DNA of 64,000 bases, from positions 1-64,000 of the forward strand of contig NZ_JAGFNS010000007.1 in NCBI RefSeq assembly GCF_017592555.1, in the 5' to 3' direction. The DNA is from Actinoplanes flavus (lineage in GTDB: Bacteria > Actinomycetota > Actinomycetes > Mycobacteriales > Micromonosporaceae). A program made the translations under genes and the position numbers. The notes under the pieces are model-generated. The model worked only from the letters and a program-made list of their open reading frames with translations. It did no database searches and was not told where the DNA came from. Shown one piece after another: positions 38,455 through 47,414 of this stretch (its first letter is position 1; every line of letters starts with the position of its first letter).

Positions 38455-39303
38455 ATGACCATCGCGGTCGTGACCGACTCCACCGCGTACCTGCCGGCTG
38501 AACTCGACGGCATGTACGACCTGACCATCGTGCCGCTCACCGTCGTGATCAACGGCTGGGGCGGCCTGGAGGGCATCGAGGTCTCGCCGGCCGAGGTGGC
38601 CCGGGCGCTCACCGCGCGCCGGGCCGCCGTCAGCACCTCACGGCCGGCGCCCTCAGCCTTCACCGAGGTGTACCGTCGCCTGCTCGACGAGGGCGCCGAC
38701 GGCGTCGTCTCGGTGCACATCTCGGCCAAGCTGTCCGGCACCTACGAGGCCGCGCAGCTCGCCGCCGCCGAGATCGGCTCCCGCGTCAAGGTGGTCGACA
38801 GCGGGACCGCGGCCATGGGGCTCGGCTTCCCGGCGCTGGCCGCCGCGGAGGCCGCCCGCAAGGGCCACGACCTGGACGCGGTCTGGCAGGCGGCCACCGA
38901 CCACGCGGCCCGGGTCACCACCCTCTTCTACGTCGACACGCTCGAGTTCCTCCGCCGCGGGGGCCGGATCGGCGCCGCGTCGGCCCTGCTCGGCACGGCC
39001 CTGTCGGTGAAGCCGATCCTGCACGTCGACGAGGGCGCGGTCGTGGTCCGTGACAAGGTCCGCACCGCCGGGCGGGCCCTCACCCGCCTGGTCGACCTGG
39101 CTGTCGAGGCGGCCGGCGACGGCGAGGCCGACGTCGCGGTCCATCACCTGGGCACGCCGGACCGGGCGGCCGCGCTGGTCGGCGACCTGAGCGCCCGCCT
39201 CGGCGACCGGCTGCGGGACTGTTACCTCACCGAGGTGGGCGCGGTCGTCGCCGCCCACACCGGTCCGGGGCTGGCCGGCGTGGTGGTCCACCAGCGCGCC
39301 TGA
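38455..39303 (+). CDS. DegV family fatty-acid-binding protein
   Basis: A 282-residue DegV protein. The N-terminal VVTDSTAYLP and the central SAKLSGTYEAAQLAA and VDSGTAAMGLG segments are family signatures, as is FLRRGGRIGAASALLGTALSVKPIL. DegV (FakB-like) proteins hold a fatty acid in a tunnel and in Firmicutes present it to the kinase FakA. No FakA homologue is seen nearby, so the exact role is open. ATG 38455, downstream of a lipoprotein on the same strand. Confidence 0.94.
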   Translation: MTIAVVTDSTAYLPAELDGMYDLTIVPLTVVINGWGGLEGIEVSPAEVARALTARRAAVSTSRPAPSAFTEVYRRLLDEGADGVVSVHISAKLSGTYEAAQLAAAEIGSRVKVVDSGTAAMGLGFPALAAAEAARKGHDLDAVWQAATDHAARVTTLFYVDTLEFLRRGGRIGAASALLGTALSVKPILHVDEGAVVVRDKVRTAGRALTRLVDLAVEAAGDGEADVAVHHLGTPDRAAALVGDLSARLGDRLRDCYLTEVGAVVAAHTGPGLAGVVVHQRA

Positions 39304-39318
39304 CCCCGCGCTGGTCCG

Positions 39319-40359
39319 TCAGCCCGGGAAACGTTCCCAGGAGGAGGCCAGCCAGCGGGCCGGGGTGTGCTCGCCGGCGGTCAGGTGCGGAGCCAGGGCG
39401 GACCAGGGCAGGACGCGGTCGCCCAGCTGGACCTCGTCGGCCTCGGGAAGCAACGTGGGGGTGTCGCGGGGCCAGACCGCGCGGGTGCGCCAGCCCTCCG
39501 TGGCGGAGCCCAGCAACTCGATGGCTGCCGACGGCAGGTCCGGATCGGGCGGTTGGTGGGTGTACTCGTGCACGGCCAGCAGGCGCTCGGCGCGACGGAC
39601 CGGCTGGTACAGGGGATGGTCCGGGGCCGCCGGGTAGGGGATGGTGCAGCCGCGGTCGTCGCTCGTGTAGGCCATCGGGCTCAGCGCGTGCGGGGAGGTC
39701 ACGAAGATCGTCTCCGCCTCGGCGAAGAGGGCCGGCAGGTGGGGCCCGCCGTCGGCGGTGACCAGGAGGGTGCCGCGCTCCGGGGCGAAGGCGACCGGGG
39801 CGCCGCCGACCTGGTCGGCCAGGTGCGCCAGCCAGCCGTCCAGCAGCAGGTGGGACGTCCAGTAGGCGTTGCCGTCGTCGACGAACCGGACCACCACCGG
39901 GCCGGCGGCCACGCCCCGCAGGACCGCGCCGGTCAGGTTGCCGCGGGCGGTCGCGAAGATCCGTTCGGTGCGGACTCCCCAGGTCTTCGACTGGGCCGGG
40001 GTGACGTAGGTCATCGTGTCGGGCTGGTCGACCACCACGAACTCGGAGAGGAACGGCAGCACCGGCCGACGCAGCGGAGCGCCCGGAGCGGCGCCGCGGA
40101 GCACCGGGCGCAACAGCGGGGCGGCGTCCGGCCACGTGGCCGGGACGGGTTGCAGACCGGCGACCAGGGCGTCCAGCTGCGCCCGGTCGTTCAGCAGCGG
40201 ATCGAGACGCAGGATGGTCGGCTCGGTGTCACCCGGAGCGGTGAACCGCACCTCGAACGGTGTGGCGTGATAGCGGGCGTCCTGAACACCGGCACGGCGC
40301 AGCCGCCGGACGACCTTGGCGGCCAGACGGGCGCGGGCGATCCTGCGGAACAGGCCCAC
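39319..40359 (-). CDS. DUF1444-like conserved protein, unknown function
   Basis: A 346-residue soluble protein without signal peptide. A central region (~120-210, containing DTMTYVTPAQSKTWGVRTERIFATARGN in parts and FVDDGNAYWTSHLLL) resembles DUF1444 (YtpQ) proteins, in which a WGV-x(5)-A-x(2)-NL pattern is conserved. The recognition is by eye and moderately sure. It ends 16 bases from the convergent degV stop and is followed on its other side by the methyltransferase gene, 13 bases upstream on the same strand, so the two are probably co-transcribed. Confidence 0.7.
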   Translation of the reverse strand: MGLFRRIARARLAAKVVRRLRRAGVQDARYHATPFEVRFTAPGDTEPTILRLDPLLNDRAQLDALVAGLQPVPATWPDAAPLLRPVLRGAAPGAPLRRPVLPFLSEFVVVDQPDTMTYVTPAQSKTWGVRTERIFATARGNLTGAVLRGVAAGPVVVRFVDDGNAYWTSHLLLDGWLAHLADQVGGAPVAFAPERGTLLVTADGGPHLPALFAEAETIFVTSPHALSPMAYTSDDRGCTIPYPAAPDHPLYQPVRRAERLLAVHEYTHQPPDPDLPSAAIELLGSATEGWRTRAVWPRDTPTLLPEADEVQLGDRVLPWSALAPHLTAGEHTPARWLASSWERFPG

Positions 40360-40372
40360 GGAGTCCCTCTTC

Positions 40373-41146
40373 TTACGTCAGCGGTTGGCGCGACACGATC
40401 GCGCGGGCGTCGAGATCATCGTCGGTGGTGACGGTGGGCGTCAATCCGTTCCCGCGGGCCGCCGCGAGCGCCGCCGCGGTCTGCGCCTCGGTGATCTCGG
40501 AGATCAGCAGGCCGCCCGGGGCCAGCCAGCCGGCCGCCCCGGCGGTGACCGCGCGGAACACGGCCAGGCCGTCGTCGCCGCCGTCCAGCGCCGTACGCGG
40601 TTCGTGATCCCGGGCCTCGGCGGGCAGGAACGGCAGGTGGCGGGTCGCGACGTAGGGCACGTTGGCCAGCAGGAGGGTGACCCGGCCGCGCAGCTCCGGC
40701 GGCAGGGCGCCGAACAGATCGCCCTGATGGACGGCGTGACCCGGCAGGTTGTCCCGGGCGCACGCCACGGCGACCGGATCCACGTCGGCGGCGTGCAGGA
40801 CGATCCCCGGAATCCGGTGATGGACGGCCAGGCCCAGGGCGCCGGAGCCGCAGCACAGGTCGACGACCACGTCACCCGGACGGACCGCGGCGGCGCCGAG
40901 ACGGACCAGCAGCTCGCTGCGGACCCGGGGCACGAAGACCCCCGGCCGGAGGCGTACGCGGACGCCGCAGAAGTCGGCGTGGCCGACCACCTGCTCCAGG
41001 GGCTCACCGGCGGCGCGCCGCTCGACCAGCGCGGCCAGGTGGTCGGCGGAGGTCGCGGCACCGCTCAGCACCTCCGCCTCCTCCTCGGCGAACACGCAGC
41101 CGGCGGCACGCAGCCGGACGATCGCGGCGGCCCGGGCATCTGTCAC
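40373..41146 (-). CDS. PrmC-related class I SAM methyltransferase (putative N5-glutamine methyltransferase)
   Basis: A 257-residue SAM-dependent methyltransferase of the PrmC-related group. It has the GTP-like helical N-terminus, motif I VVDLCCGSGALG, and the substrate loop NVPYV instead of PrmC NPPY, as is usual in this side branch. True PrmC methylates release factors; this relative's target is not established. GTG start at 41146. It is divergent from comEA. Confidence 0.85.
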   Translation of the reverse strand: MTDARAAAIVRLRAAGCVFAEEEAEVLSGAATSADHLAALVERRAAGEPLEQVVGHADFCGVRVRLRPGVFVPRVRSELLVRLGAAAVRPGDVVVDLCCGSGALGLAVHHRIPGIVLHAADVDPVAVACARDNLPGHAVHQGDLFGALPPELRGRVTLLLANVPYVATRHLPFLPAEARDHEPRTALDGGDDGLAVFRAVTAGAAGWLAPGGLLISEITEAQTAAALAAARGNGLTPTVTTDDDLDARAIVSRQPLT

Positions 41147-41183
41147 ACGCAGTCCTCAGCACGAATCGGAAGGCATCGGGCGG

Positions 41184-42113
41184 TTGTCCACAATGCCGCG
41201 TCATCCACAAGGCCTCGGGCGGGGGAACGCCGATCGCTCCTACGGTCGGGCCGTGCGAGAGGCGAAGGATAGCGGTGACGTCGTGGGGGCGCGGCTGCGG
41301 GCCGTGCTCGACGGGGGCGCGGCGCCGGCGGACGGGCCGCTGGAGTGGACGGACATCATCCCCGCCTGGTCGGCGGAGGAGGACGATGTCTCCCCTTTAG
41401 AGAGCCGTTCCGCCGGCGGTTCGCCGGGTGGGGACGCTCCGCCCGCCGCCGGCTCGGGCGCCTTGCCGGGTGAGGGCGCGTTCGGGGGTGGCCGCCGGCG
41501 GTGGCTGCACGCCCTCGATCCGGGGCGTCCCGGGGTGCGGGCGCTCGGCGCGGTGGCACTGACGGTCGTGCTGATCGCGGCGTTCGTGGCGTGGCGGGCC
41601 CGGCCGCGGGTCGATCCGGTCGAGCCGTCGCCGGTGGTCGTGGAGGCGGTCCCGTCGGAGCCGTCCCGGCCCGGCGCCTCCGCCGGCGAGGTGGTGGTGG
41701 CGGTGGGCGGCAAGGTCCGGCGGCCGGGCCTGGTGCGGCTCAGCCCGGGCGCCCGGGTCGCCGACGCGCTGGCCGCCGCGGGCGGGGCCGACCCGGGCGT
41801 GGACGTGGCGATGCTCAACCTCGCGCGGAGGGTCGCCGACGGCGAGTTGATCATGGTGGGGGTCACGCCGCCACCGGGCGCCGTGCCGGCCGCCGGGCCG
41901 TCGGCTCCGGCCGGTACGGGACAGCTGGTGAACCTGAACGCCGCCACCCTCGCCGATCTGGACGGGTTGCCCGGCGTCGGGCCGGTGCTGGCGCAGCGGA
42001 TCCTGGACGCCCGCGAGGCGCAGGGCGGGTTCCGGGCGGTCAGCGATCTGCGGAAGGTGGACGGCATCGGGCAGGCCCGCTTCGAGCAGCTGAAAGACCT
42101 GGTGACGGTCTGA
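41184..42113 (+). CDS. comEA: ComEA-like helix-hairpin-helix DNA-binding protein
   Basis: A 309-residue membrane-anchored DNA-binding protein. A cytoplasmic low-complexity N-terminus is followed by one membrane segment (~118-140, ALGAVALTVVLIAAFVAW), an SLBB-type domain (VVVAVGGKVRRPGLVRL), and two helix-hairpin-helix motifs at the C-terminus (LVNLNAATLADLDGLPGVG and VDGIGQARFEQLKDLV). ComEA binds incoming double-stranded DNA for the ComEC channel. The N-terminus is uncertain: TTG 41184, ATG 41193 and GTG 41253 are all in frame and none has a strong ribosome-binding site. Its stop overlaps the comEC start (TGATG). Confidence 0.9.
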   Translation: MSTMPRHPQGLGRGNADRSYGRAVREAKDSGDVVGARLRAVLDGGAAPADGPLEWTDIIPAWSAEEDDVSPLESRSAGGSPGGDAPPAAGSGALPGEGAFGGGRRRWLHALDPGRPGVRALGAVALTVVLIAAFVAWRARPRVDPVEPSPVVVEAVPSEPSRPGASAGEVVVAVGGKVRRPGLVRLSPGARVADALAAAGGADPGVDVAMLNLARRVADGELIMVGVTPPPGAVPAAGPSAPAGTGQLVNLNAATLADLDGLPGVGPVLAQRILDAREAQGGFRAVSDLRKVDGIGQARFEQLKDLVTV

Positions 42114-44440
42114 TGAGCGAGGCAGTCCCGGATCTGCGGCTGGCCGGTTTCACGGTCGGGCTGTGGCTCGCGGCGCTGGGCGCCCTGCACCTCTCCGCCG
42201 GGTGGGGGATGGTGGCCGGGGCGGGTGGCCTGGGGTGCGCGGCGGTTCTCGCCGGGGCGCTCCGGTCCGTCGCCGTGGTGCGCTGGATCGGTGTGGCGGT
42301 GGCGCTCGGAGCCGGGTGCGGAGCGGTCGCCACGGCGGCGCGGATGTCGGTGCGGGAGGCGCCGGCGCTGTCCGTGCTCGTCGAGTCCGGCGCGACGGTC
42401 CGCGCCGCCCTCGTGGTGCGCGACGATCCCCGGCTCCTGACCGGGACGGCCGGGCCGCCGACGTTCGTGGTGGCGGTCGCCCTCGAGTCGGTGACCGCGG
42501 AGGACGCGCCGCCGGTCCGGCTCTCCGCGCGGGCCCTGGTGCTCGGCGCCGATCCGGGCTGGCGGGGGCTGCTGCCCGGGCAGCGGGTCACGGTGACCGG
42601 CCGCCTCCTGCCGCCCCGGCCCGGGGACCTGCGGGCCGCGGTGCTCTCGGCACGGACCCCGCCGGTGCCGCGGGGGCGGCCGTCGTGGGCGCAGCGCGGC
42701 GCCGGTGTGCTGCGGGCCGGGCTCCAGCGGGCCTGTGAGCCGCTGCCGGACGACTCCGGTGGCCTGCTGCCGGGTCTGGTGGTGGGCGACACCAGCCGGC
42801 TGGACCCGGCGCTGGAGGAGGACTTCCGGGCCACCGGGCTCACGCACCTGACGGCTGTCTCGGGGACGAACGTGGCGATCGTGCTGGGTGTCGTGCTGTT
42901 CGTGGTGCGCCGGTTCCCGGCCGGGCCGGTCGTCTGCGCGGTGCTGTGCGCGGTCGCGCTGGCCGGGTTCGTGATCCTGGCCCGGCCGTCACCAAGCGTG
43001 ATCCGGGCCGGTGCGATGGGCGCCATCGGGCTGCTGGGCCTGGCCGGCGGGCGGCCACGGGCGGCGGTGCCCGCGCTGGCCGCCGGGGCCGCGGCGCTGC
43101 TGATCGCCGATCCGGAGCTGGCCGCCGATCCGGGGTTCGCGCTGTCGGTGCTCGCCACGGCCGGGTTGCTGCTGCTCGCGCCGGTGTGGCGGGACGGGCT
43201 GCGGCGGGCCGGATGCCCCGCCGGGGTGGCGGAGGCGCTGGCCGTGCCGGCCGCCGCGCAGGTGGCCTGCGGGCCGGTGGTGGCGGCCATCTCCGGCACG
43301 GTCAGCCTCATCTCGGTACCGGCGAATCTGGTCGTGGTCCCGGCGATCGCCCCCGCCACGCTGCTCGGCGTGAGCGCGGCGGTGCTCTCGCCGGTCTGGC
43401 CGGCGGCCGCCGAGTTCACCGCATGGCTCGGGCACTGGCCGGCGGAGTGGCTGGTGCTCGTCGCGCACATCGGCGCGCGGGTGCCGGCGGGCGCGCTGCC
43501 CTGGCCGGACGGCGCGGCCGGCGGGCTCCTGCTGGCCGGGCTGACGGTGGCCGTGCTGTTCGCCGCCCGCCGGGCGATCGTGCGGCGGCTGGCGACCGTG
43601 GTGGCGCTCGGTGTGGTTCTCGGCGCGCTGCCGGTGCGGTTGCTGTCCCCGGGGTGGCCGCCGCCGGGGTGGTTCGTGGTGGCGTGCGCGGTCGGGCAGG
43701 GAGACGCCGTGGTGCTGGCCGCCGGGGCGGGGCGGGCCGTGGTGGTGGACGCCGGGCCCGAACCGAACGCGGTGGACCGGTGCCTGCGGCGGCTCGGTGT
43801 GCGGGAGGTGGCGGTTTTGGTGGTCAGCCACTTCCACGTCGACCACATCGGCGGCGTCGAGGGAGTGTTCCGGGGCCGGCGGGTGGGTGCGGTGATCGGG
43901 CCCGCCTGGCCGGAGCCGGCGAGCGGGCGGGCCGCGGTGGAGAAGGCCGCCGCGCAGGCCGGCGTCGCGGTGGGGGTGGCCGCTGCCGGGTGGGCCTATG
44001 CGGTCGGTGGGCTGCGGCTGGAGGCGCTCGGGCCGATCACTGTGATGCGGGGCACCAACTCGGATCCGAACAACAACTCGCTGATCCTGCGAGCCTGGGC
44101 CGACGGGCGGTCGGTGCTGCTGCTCGGCGACGCGGAGACCGAGGAACAGGAGGATCTCGTCGCGGGCCTGGGGACGGCCGGGCTCCGGGCCGACGTGCTC
44201 AAGGTGGCTCACCACGGGAGCTCCTTGCAGGCGACGGCGCTGCTGGACGCCGTGCGCCCGGCGGTGGCGCTGGTCTCGGTCGGGCGGGACAACGACTACG
44301 GCCATCCCAACGCCGGGGTGATCGGGCGGATCGCGCGGGGTGGGGCGCGGGTCCTGCGTACCGATGAGTCGGGGGACGTGGCCGCGGTGGTCGTGGAGGG
44401 GCGGCTGGCGGTGGCGGTGAGGGGTGATCCGCCGTCGTGA
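42113..44440 (+). CDS. comEC: ComEC/Rec2 DNA-uptake channel protein
   Basis: A 775-residue polytopic membrane protein. N-terminal spans and an OB-like segment come first. The Competence domain (~215-490) contains GLVVGDTSRLD and FRATGLTHLTAVSGTNVAIV. The C-terminal metallo-beta-lactamase domain has HFHVDH (573-578) and a second site around AHHGSSLQ; it is thought to degrade one DNA strand. With ComEA it would form a DNA-uptake channel, although natural transformation is rarely shown in filamentous actinobacteria and no type IV pilus genes are in this window. ATG 42113 overlaps the comEA stop. Confidence 0.94.
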   Translation: MSEAVPDLRLAGFTVGLWLAALGALHLSAGWGMVAGAGGLGCAAVLAGALRSVAVVRWIGVAVALGAGCGAVATAARMSVREAPALSVLVESGATVRAALVVRDDPRLLTGTAGPPTFVVAVALESVTAEDAPPVRLSARALVLGADPGWRGLLPGQRVTVTGRLLPPRPGDLRAAVLSARTPPVPRGRPSWAQRGAGVLRAGLQRACEPLPDDSGGLLPGLVVGDTSRLDPALEEDFRATGLTHLTAVSGTNVAIVLGVVLFVVRRFPAGPVVCAVLCAVALAGFVILARPSPSVIRAGAMGAIGLLGLAGGRPRAAVPALAAGAAALLIADPELAADPGFALSVLATAGLLLLAPVWRDGLRRAGCPAGVAEALAVPAAAQVACGPVVAAISGTVSLISVPANLVVVPAIAPATLLGVSAAVLSPVWPAAAEFTAWLGHWPAEWLVLVAHIGARVPAGALPWPDGAAGGLLLAGLTVAVLFAARRAIVRRLATVVALGVVLGALPVRLLSPGWPPPGWFVVACAVGQGDAVVLAAGAGRAVVVDAGPEPNAVDRCLRRLGVREVAVLVVSHFHVDHIGGVEGVFRGRRVGAVIGPAWPEPASGRAAVEKAAAQAGVAVGVAAAGWAYAVGGLRLEALGPITVMRGTNSDPNNNSLILRAWADGRSVLLLGDAETEEQEDLVAGLGTAGLRADVLKVAHHGSSLQATALLDAVRPAVALVSVGRDNDYGHPNAGVIGRIARGGARVLRTDESGDVAAVVVEGRLAVAVRGDPPS

Positions 44441-44763
44441 CGTCGGCGGTTCGGGTGGCCCGGCACGTCCGAGCCGTCGTGACGTGGTCGGTGGGGGCGG
44501 GGCGGCGCGTCCGAGCCGTCGGTTCCTCGTGGCCGGGTGGTGCGACACGCCCGAGGGGAGTGGTGGGAGGGTGGGATTTGTGCTTGATAAAGCTCTATAA
44601 GGACTAAAGGTGCAAAACGGTGTGGCAATGCGTTCGTCCTGAGCAGGCGACTCTGCGGACGGGGCGACATGCCAGCCTGCCGATATGTCTGGTTTCGCGT
44701 TCGGTGATCGGCGTCCTGCGCTAACGAGTGAGGCTCGCGGACTTGTCGCTGCCCCGTGCGACG
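44441..44763. other. Non-coding gap between comEC and holA with short direct repeats
   Basis: 323 bp without a convincing gene. CGTCCGAGCCGTCG occurs at 44466 and 44508, and GCCGTCGTGACGT at 44431 and 44473, a small degenerate repeat cluster. The stretch 44576-44625 is unusually AT-rich for this chromosome (TTGTGCTTGATAAAGC, then CTATAAGGACTAAAGG) and may hold the holA promoter, but no hexamer pair with standard spacing is convincing. Confidence 0.6.
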
Positions 44764-45747
44764 ATGTTGCGCGTGAATGCCGCGCCGCCTCCCTCATTGT
44801 TGCTCGTCCAAGGCGATGAGGAGCTGCTCGCCGCCCGTGCCGTCGCTGAGGCCGTCGAGGCGGCCCGGGCCGCTGACCCCGGCGCGGACGTTCGGGAGTT
44901 CGAGGCCGGGTCGCTGGTCGCCGGTGAGGTCGCCGAGATCCTCAGCCCGTCGCTGTTCGGCGGCCGCCGGGTCCTGGTGATCCGGAGCGGTCAGGACGCG
45001 CGCAAGGATCTGACCACCGCCCTGCTCGCCTACGCGAAGAACCCCGACCCCGACGTGACACTGATCGTCACCCATGTGGGCGGAGCCAAGGGCAAGGCGT
45101 TCGCTGACGGGTTGCGCGCCGCCGGCGCGACCGTGGTGCCCGTGATGAAGCTGAAGAAGGACTCGGAGCGGATCGCGTTCGTGCGCAACGAGTTCCGCCG
45201 CCACGGGGCCCGCTGTGACGACACCGCGGCCTCCGCGCTGCTCCAGGCGGTCGGCAACGACCTGCGCGAGATCGCGGCGGCCTGCTCCCAGCTGCTCGCC
45301 GACACCGACGGGAAGATCACCGAGGCGGTGGTGGCCCGCTACTACAAGGGGCGTGCCGAGGTGACCGGGTTCGCGGTGGCCGACGCCGCCATGGTCGGGG
45401 ACCTTCCCGGTGCGCTCGAGGCGCTGCGCTGGGCGCTGCACGTCGGGGTCGACCCGGTGCCGATCGCCGACGCGCTCGCCGACGGAGTGCGGACCGTGGC
45501 ACGGGTCGCGTCGGCGGGGCGGGGGAATCCGTACCAGCTGGCCGGCACGCTCGGCATGCCGGCCTGGAAGATCGAGAAGGCCCAGGGGCGCAGCCGCGGC
45601 TGGACCCCGGAAGGGCTGGCCGACGCCATGCGCGCGGCCGCCGAGTGCAACGCCGCCGTCAAGGGCGGCGCCGAGGACCGGGGCTACGCCCTGGAGCAGA
45701 CCGTCTTCGCGATCGCGGCCGCCCGCCGGGACGGAGGAAACCGATGA
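44764..45747 (+). CDS. holA: DNA polymerase III subunit delta
   Basis: A 327-residue clamp-loader subunit that opens the sliding clamp. Typical segments are LLVQGDEELLAARAV, the SLFGGRRVLVIR core strand, DDTAASALLQAVGNDLREIAAACSQL and the C-terminal NPYQLAGTLGMPAWKIEKAQ. ATG 44764 is preferred; GTG 44728 is an in-frame alternative without better support. Its stop overlaps the next gene (ATGA). Position between comEC and rpsT is the standard actinobacterial order. Confidence 0.95.
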   Translation: MLRVNAAPPPSLLLVQGDEELLAARAVAEAVEAARAADPGADVREFEAGSLVAGEVAEILSPSLFGGRRVLVIRSGQDARKDLTTALLAYAKNPDPDVTLIVTHVGGAKGKAFADGLRAAGATVVPVMKLKKDSERIAFVRNEFRRHGARCDDTAASALLQAVGNDLREIAAACSQLLADTDGKITEAVVARYYKGRAEVTGFAVADAAMVGDLPGALEALRWALHVGVDPVPIADALADGVRTVARVASAGRGNPYQLAGTLGMPAWKIEKAQGRSRGWTPEGLADAMRAAAECNAAVKGGAEDRGYALEQTVFAIAAARRDGGNR

Positions 45748-46517
45748 CCCGGACCATTCGCTCCCGCCGCGCCGACGAGGCGAACCGGCCGCTGTACGCC
45801 CGGGCGCTGCGGCTCCGCCGTCTCGCGCCCAGCGGGCTGCTCTGCTTCGTCTTCCTCGAGGGCGCGGTCGTCCTCGGCATCCTCCTCGCGCTCGCCGAGC
45901 TGGTCAGCTGGTGGGGAGTGCTCGTCCTGCCGATCACCGTGGCGCTGATGGTGAAGTTCAACGACCTGGTCGCGGGCGTGATCACGCCACGGCCGGTGGC
46001 CACCGAGACCGCGACGGCGCGGGTGTCCGTGCTGCGCCCGGCCGCCATGACGGAGCCGGGGCTCACGTCCTCGGAGGAGGAGGGGCTGTCGGCGTACCGG
46101 TCGGTCAGTGGATCGCCGGATGACTTCGGCACCCCGCGCTACGCGCCGGAGCGGAAGACCGCCGGGTACGGACCGGCGGCGCTGTCCGAGTCGCTCGGGG
46201 ACGGGTTTCCGACGGAGGACCTGCCCGGTGTGCCGGCGGTGGGATATCCCGGCACGTATTCCCGCGGCCCCGCCTACGGTGACGGCGGCGGCAACCACAA
46301 CGCCGGGCCGGGGCACGGTGGGGGCGGTCCCGCTGGTGAGCCGCTTCATGCCCAGCCGGCGGTGACGCCCGCGACCGGGGGCGGCTCGGCCACCCCGGAC
46401 CCGGCGGAGGACGCCCGTCCCGCGGGGAAGGGCGCGCCGATCCGCCGGCCGTGGGCCGACCGGCTGGACGTGCGGCAGCAGATGGCTCGTCAGGCGGCGG
46501 CTCGCCGCTACGAGTGA
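45744..46517 (+). CDS. Two-span membrane protein with disordered C-terminal tail, unknown function
   Basis: A 257-residue protein. Residues 1-30 are basic, two hydrophobic segments (~31-55 and ~56-75, with SWWGVLVLPITVALMVKF) form a hairpin, and the remaining ~180 residues are Gly/Pro/Ala-rich and probably disordered, ending in a basic helix RQQMARQAAARRYE. The ATGA overlap with holA, with GGAGGAAA just upstream, shows that it is translated together with the clamp-loader subunit. No known domain is recognised. Confidence 0.83.
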   Translation: MTRTIRSRRADEANRPLYARALRLRRLAPSGLLCFVFLEGAVVLGILLALAELVSWWGVLVLPITVALMVKFNDLVAGVITPRPVATETATARVSVLRPAAMTEPGLTSSEEEGLSAYRSVSGSPDDFGTPRYAPERKTAGYGPAALSESLGDGFPTEDLPGVPAVGYPGTYSRGPAYGDGGGNHNAGPGHGGGGPAGEPLHAQPAVTPATGGGSATPDPAEDARPAGKGAPIRRPWADRLDVRQQMARQAAARRYE

Positions 46518-46595
46518 GGCGACGGCGCGAGTCTCGCGGTGTGACGGATCCGTCTGCCCACGACAGCCGGTGCGAGGCCGGCGATCCAGCGGCCG

Positions 46596-46700
46596 GAGGC
46601 TTGCCGCACCCCGTCACCGCGCCCTGAGGCTTGCCGCACCCCGCCACCGCATCCGGAAGGCACCGCACCCGGGAGGCACCGCACCCGGAAGGCACCGCAT
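46596..46700. repeat. Short tandem repeats, 30-bp and 16-bp periods
   Basis: Two units of 30 bp (GAGGCTTGCCGCACCCCG core) run directly into three units of 16 bp (CCGGAAGGCACCGCAY). The shared GGC-CGCACC elements suggest that the second array grew from the first by slippage. Non-coding. Confidence 0.8.
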
Positions 46701-46812
46701 CCGATGCCGCCGGCCGACCGCAGCCGCGGCTCAGTCGGCGATCCGGACGGCGGGCCGCCCGAAACGTACTGGTTCCGGATGCGAAGCTCGGCGCCCGTAC
46801 CGCGGAAATAGG

Positions 46813-46858
46813 ACCGGGCACCGCTGTGACCGTGAGGTCCAGCGGTGCCCGGGTTTTG
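46813..46858 (+). terminator. Terminator of the comEA-comEC-holA unit
   Basis: A 12-bp stem (CCGGGCACCGCT / AGCGGTGCCCGG) with a loop of ~16 bases is followed by GTTTTG. It is oriented for + strand transcripts, about 300 bp after the last + strand gene. It may also stop the convergent rpsT transcript, which is followed first by a weaker hairpin near 46868-46892. Confidence 0.75.
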
Positions 46859-46939
46859 TCCAATACCGGCCCCACCCGAAGGGTGGCCGGGGTCAGCTGC
46901 CGCGACTGTGCGGCTCTGACATGATCCGGAACGAGCGGA

Positions 46940-47206
46940 TCAGGCGGACAGCGCGGCGATCTTCTTGGCGATGGCCGACTTGCGGTTGGCCGCCTGGTTC
47001 TTGTGAATGACGCCCTTGCTGACGGCCTTGTCCAGCTGACGCGAAGCGTCACGCAGAAGAGCGGTGGCCGACTCGACGTTGCCCGAGTCGCTCGCCTCGT
47101 GCAGCTTGCGGATCACCGTCTTCAGCGAAGACTTGACCGACTTGTTGCGCAGACGGGCCTTCTCGTTCTGCCGGTTGCGCTTGATCTGGGACTTGATGTT
47201 CGCCAC
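46940..47206 (-). CDS. rpsT: 30S ribosomal protein S20
   Basis: An 88-residue S20, a helical 16S rRNA binding protein. The opening [21 protein letters not shown] and the closing [18 protein letters not shown] are family signatures, and the length is normal. It is on the opposite strand to holA and lepA, as in most actinobacteria. Confidence 0.98.
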   Translation of the reverse strand: MANIKSQIKRNRQNEKARLRNKSVKSSLKTVIRKLHEASDSGNVESATALLRDASRQLDKAVSKGVIHKNQAANRKSAIAKKIAALSA

Positions 47207-47360
47207 GCGACAGCCTTGTCCTGACTAGGTTCGGAAAAATGGTCTCAAGCGGTGGGCGCCTCGCCGACTGTCCCGGCTCGGAGCCGGAGCAGCTGACAGG
47301 GTGTCACCACACGCGATGAGCCAGACTACCAGCACCGTTCCGAGCCGCCAAAACGGCTCC

Positions 47361-47414
47361 GGCCCCACGGTCAGCGAGTCCAGCCGCGGCCCCACGGTCA
47401 GCGAGTCCAGCCGC
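47361..47414 (-). repeat. 27-bp perfect tandem duplication spanning a gene's stop codon
   Basis: GGCCCCACGGTCAGCGAGTC and the following CAGCCGC occur twice head to tail (47361-47387 and 47388-47414). The unit includes the TGA stop of the phosphotransferase gene and its last codons, so a second, downstream copy of the GWTR-stop end lies just after the gene. 27 bp equals nine codons. Confidence 0.9.

Larger units (their letters stand above)
46518..46939. other. Non-coding gap before rpsT, with short tandem repeats and a terminator
   Basis: 422 bp without a supportable gene. It contains two copies of GAGGCTTGCCGCACCCCG (46596 and 46626, 30-bp period) followed by three copies of CCGGRAGGCACCGCA at a 16-bp period (46653, 46669, 46685), and then the hairpin listed separately. 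The short open frames crossing it are compositional artefacts. Confidence 0.7.

Noticed and set aside
44576..44625. Promoter with defined -35 and -10 in the AT-rich patch before holA
   Set aside because: Candidate hexamers do not have acceptable spacing; only the AT-rich character can be stated.
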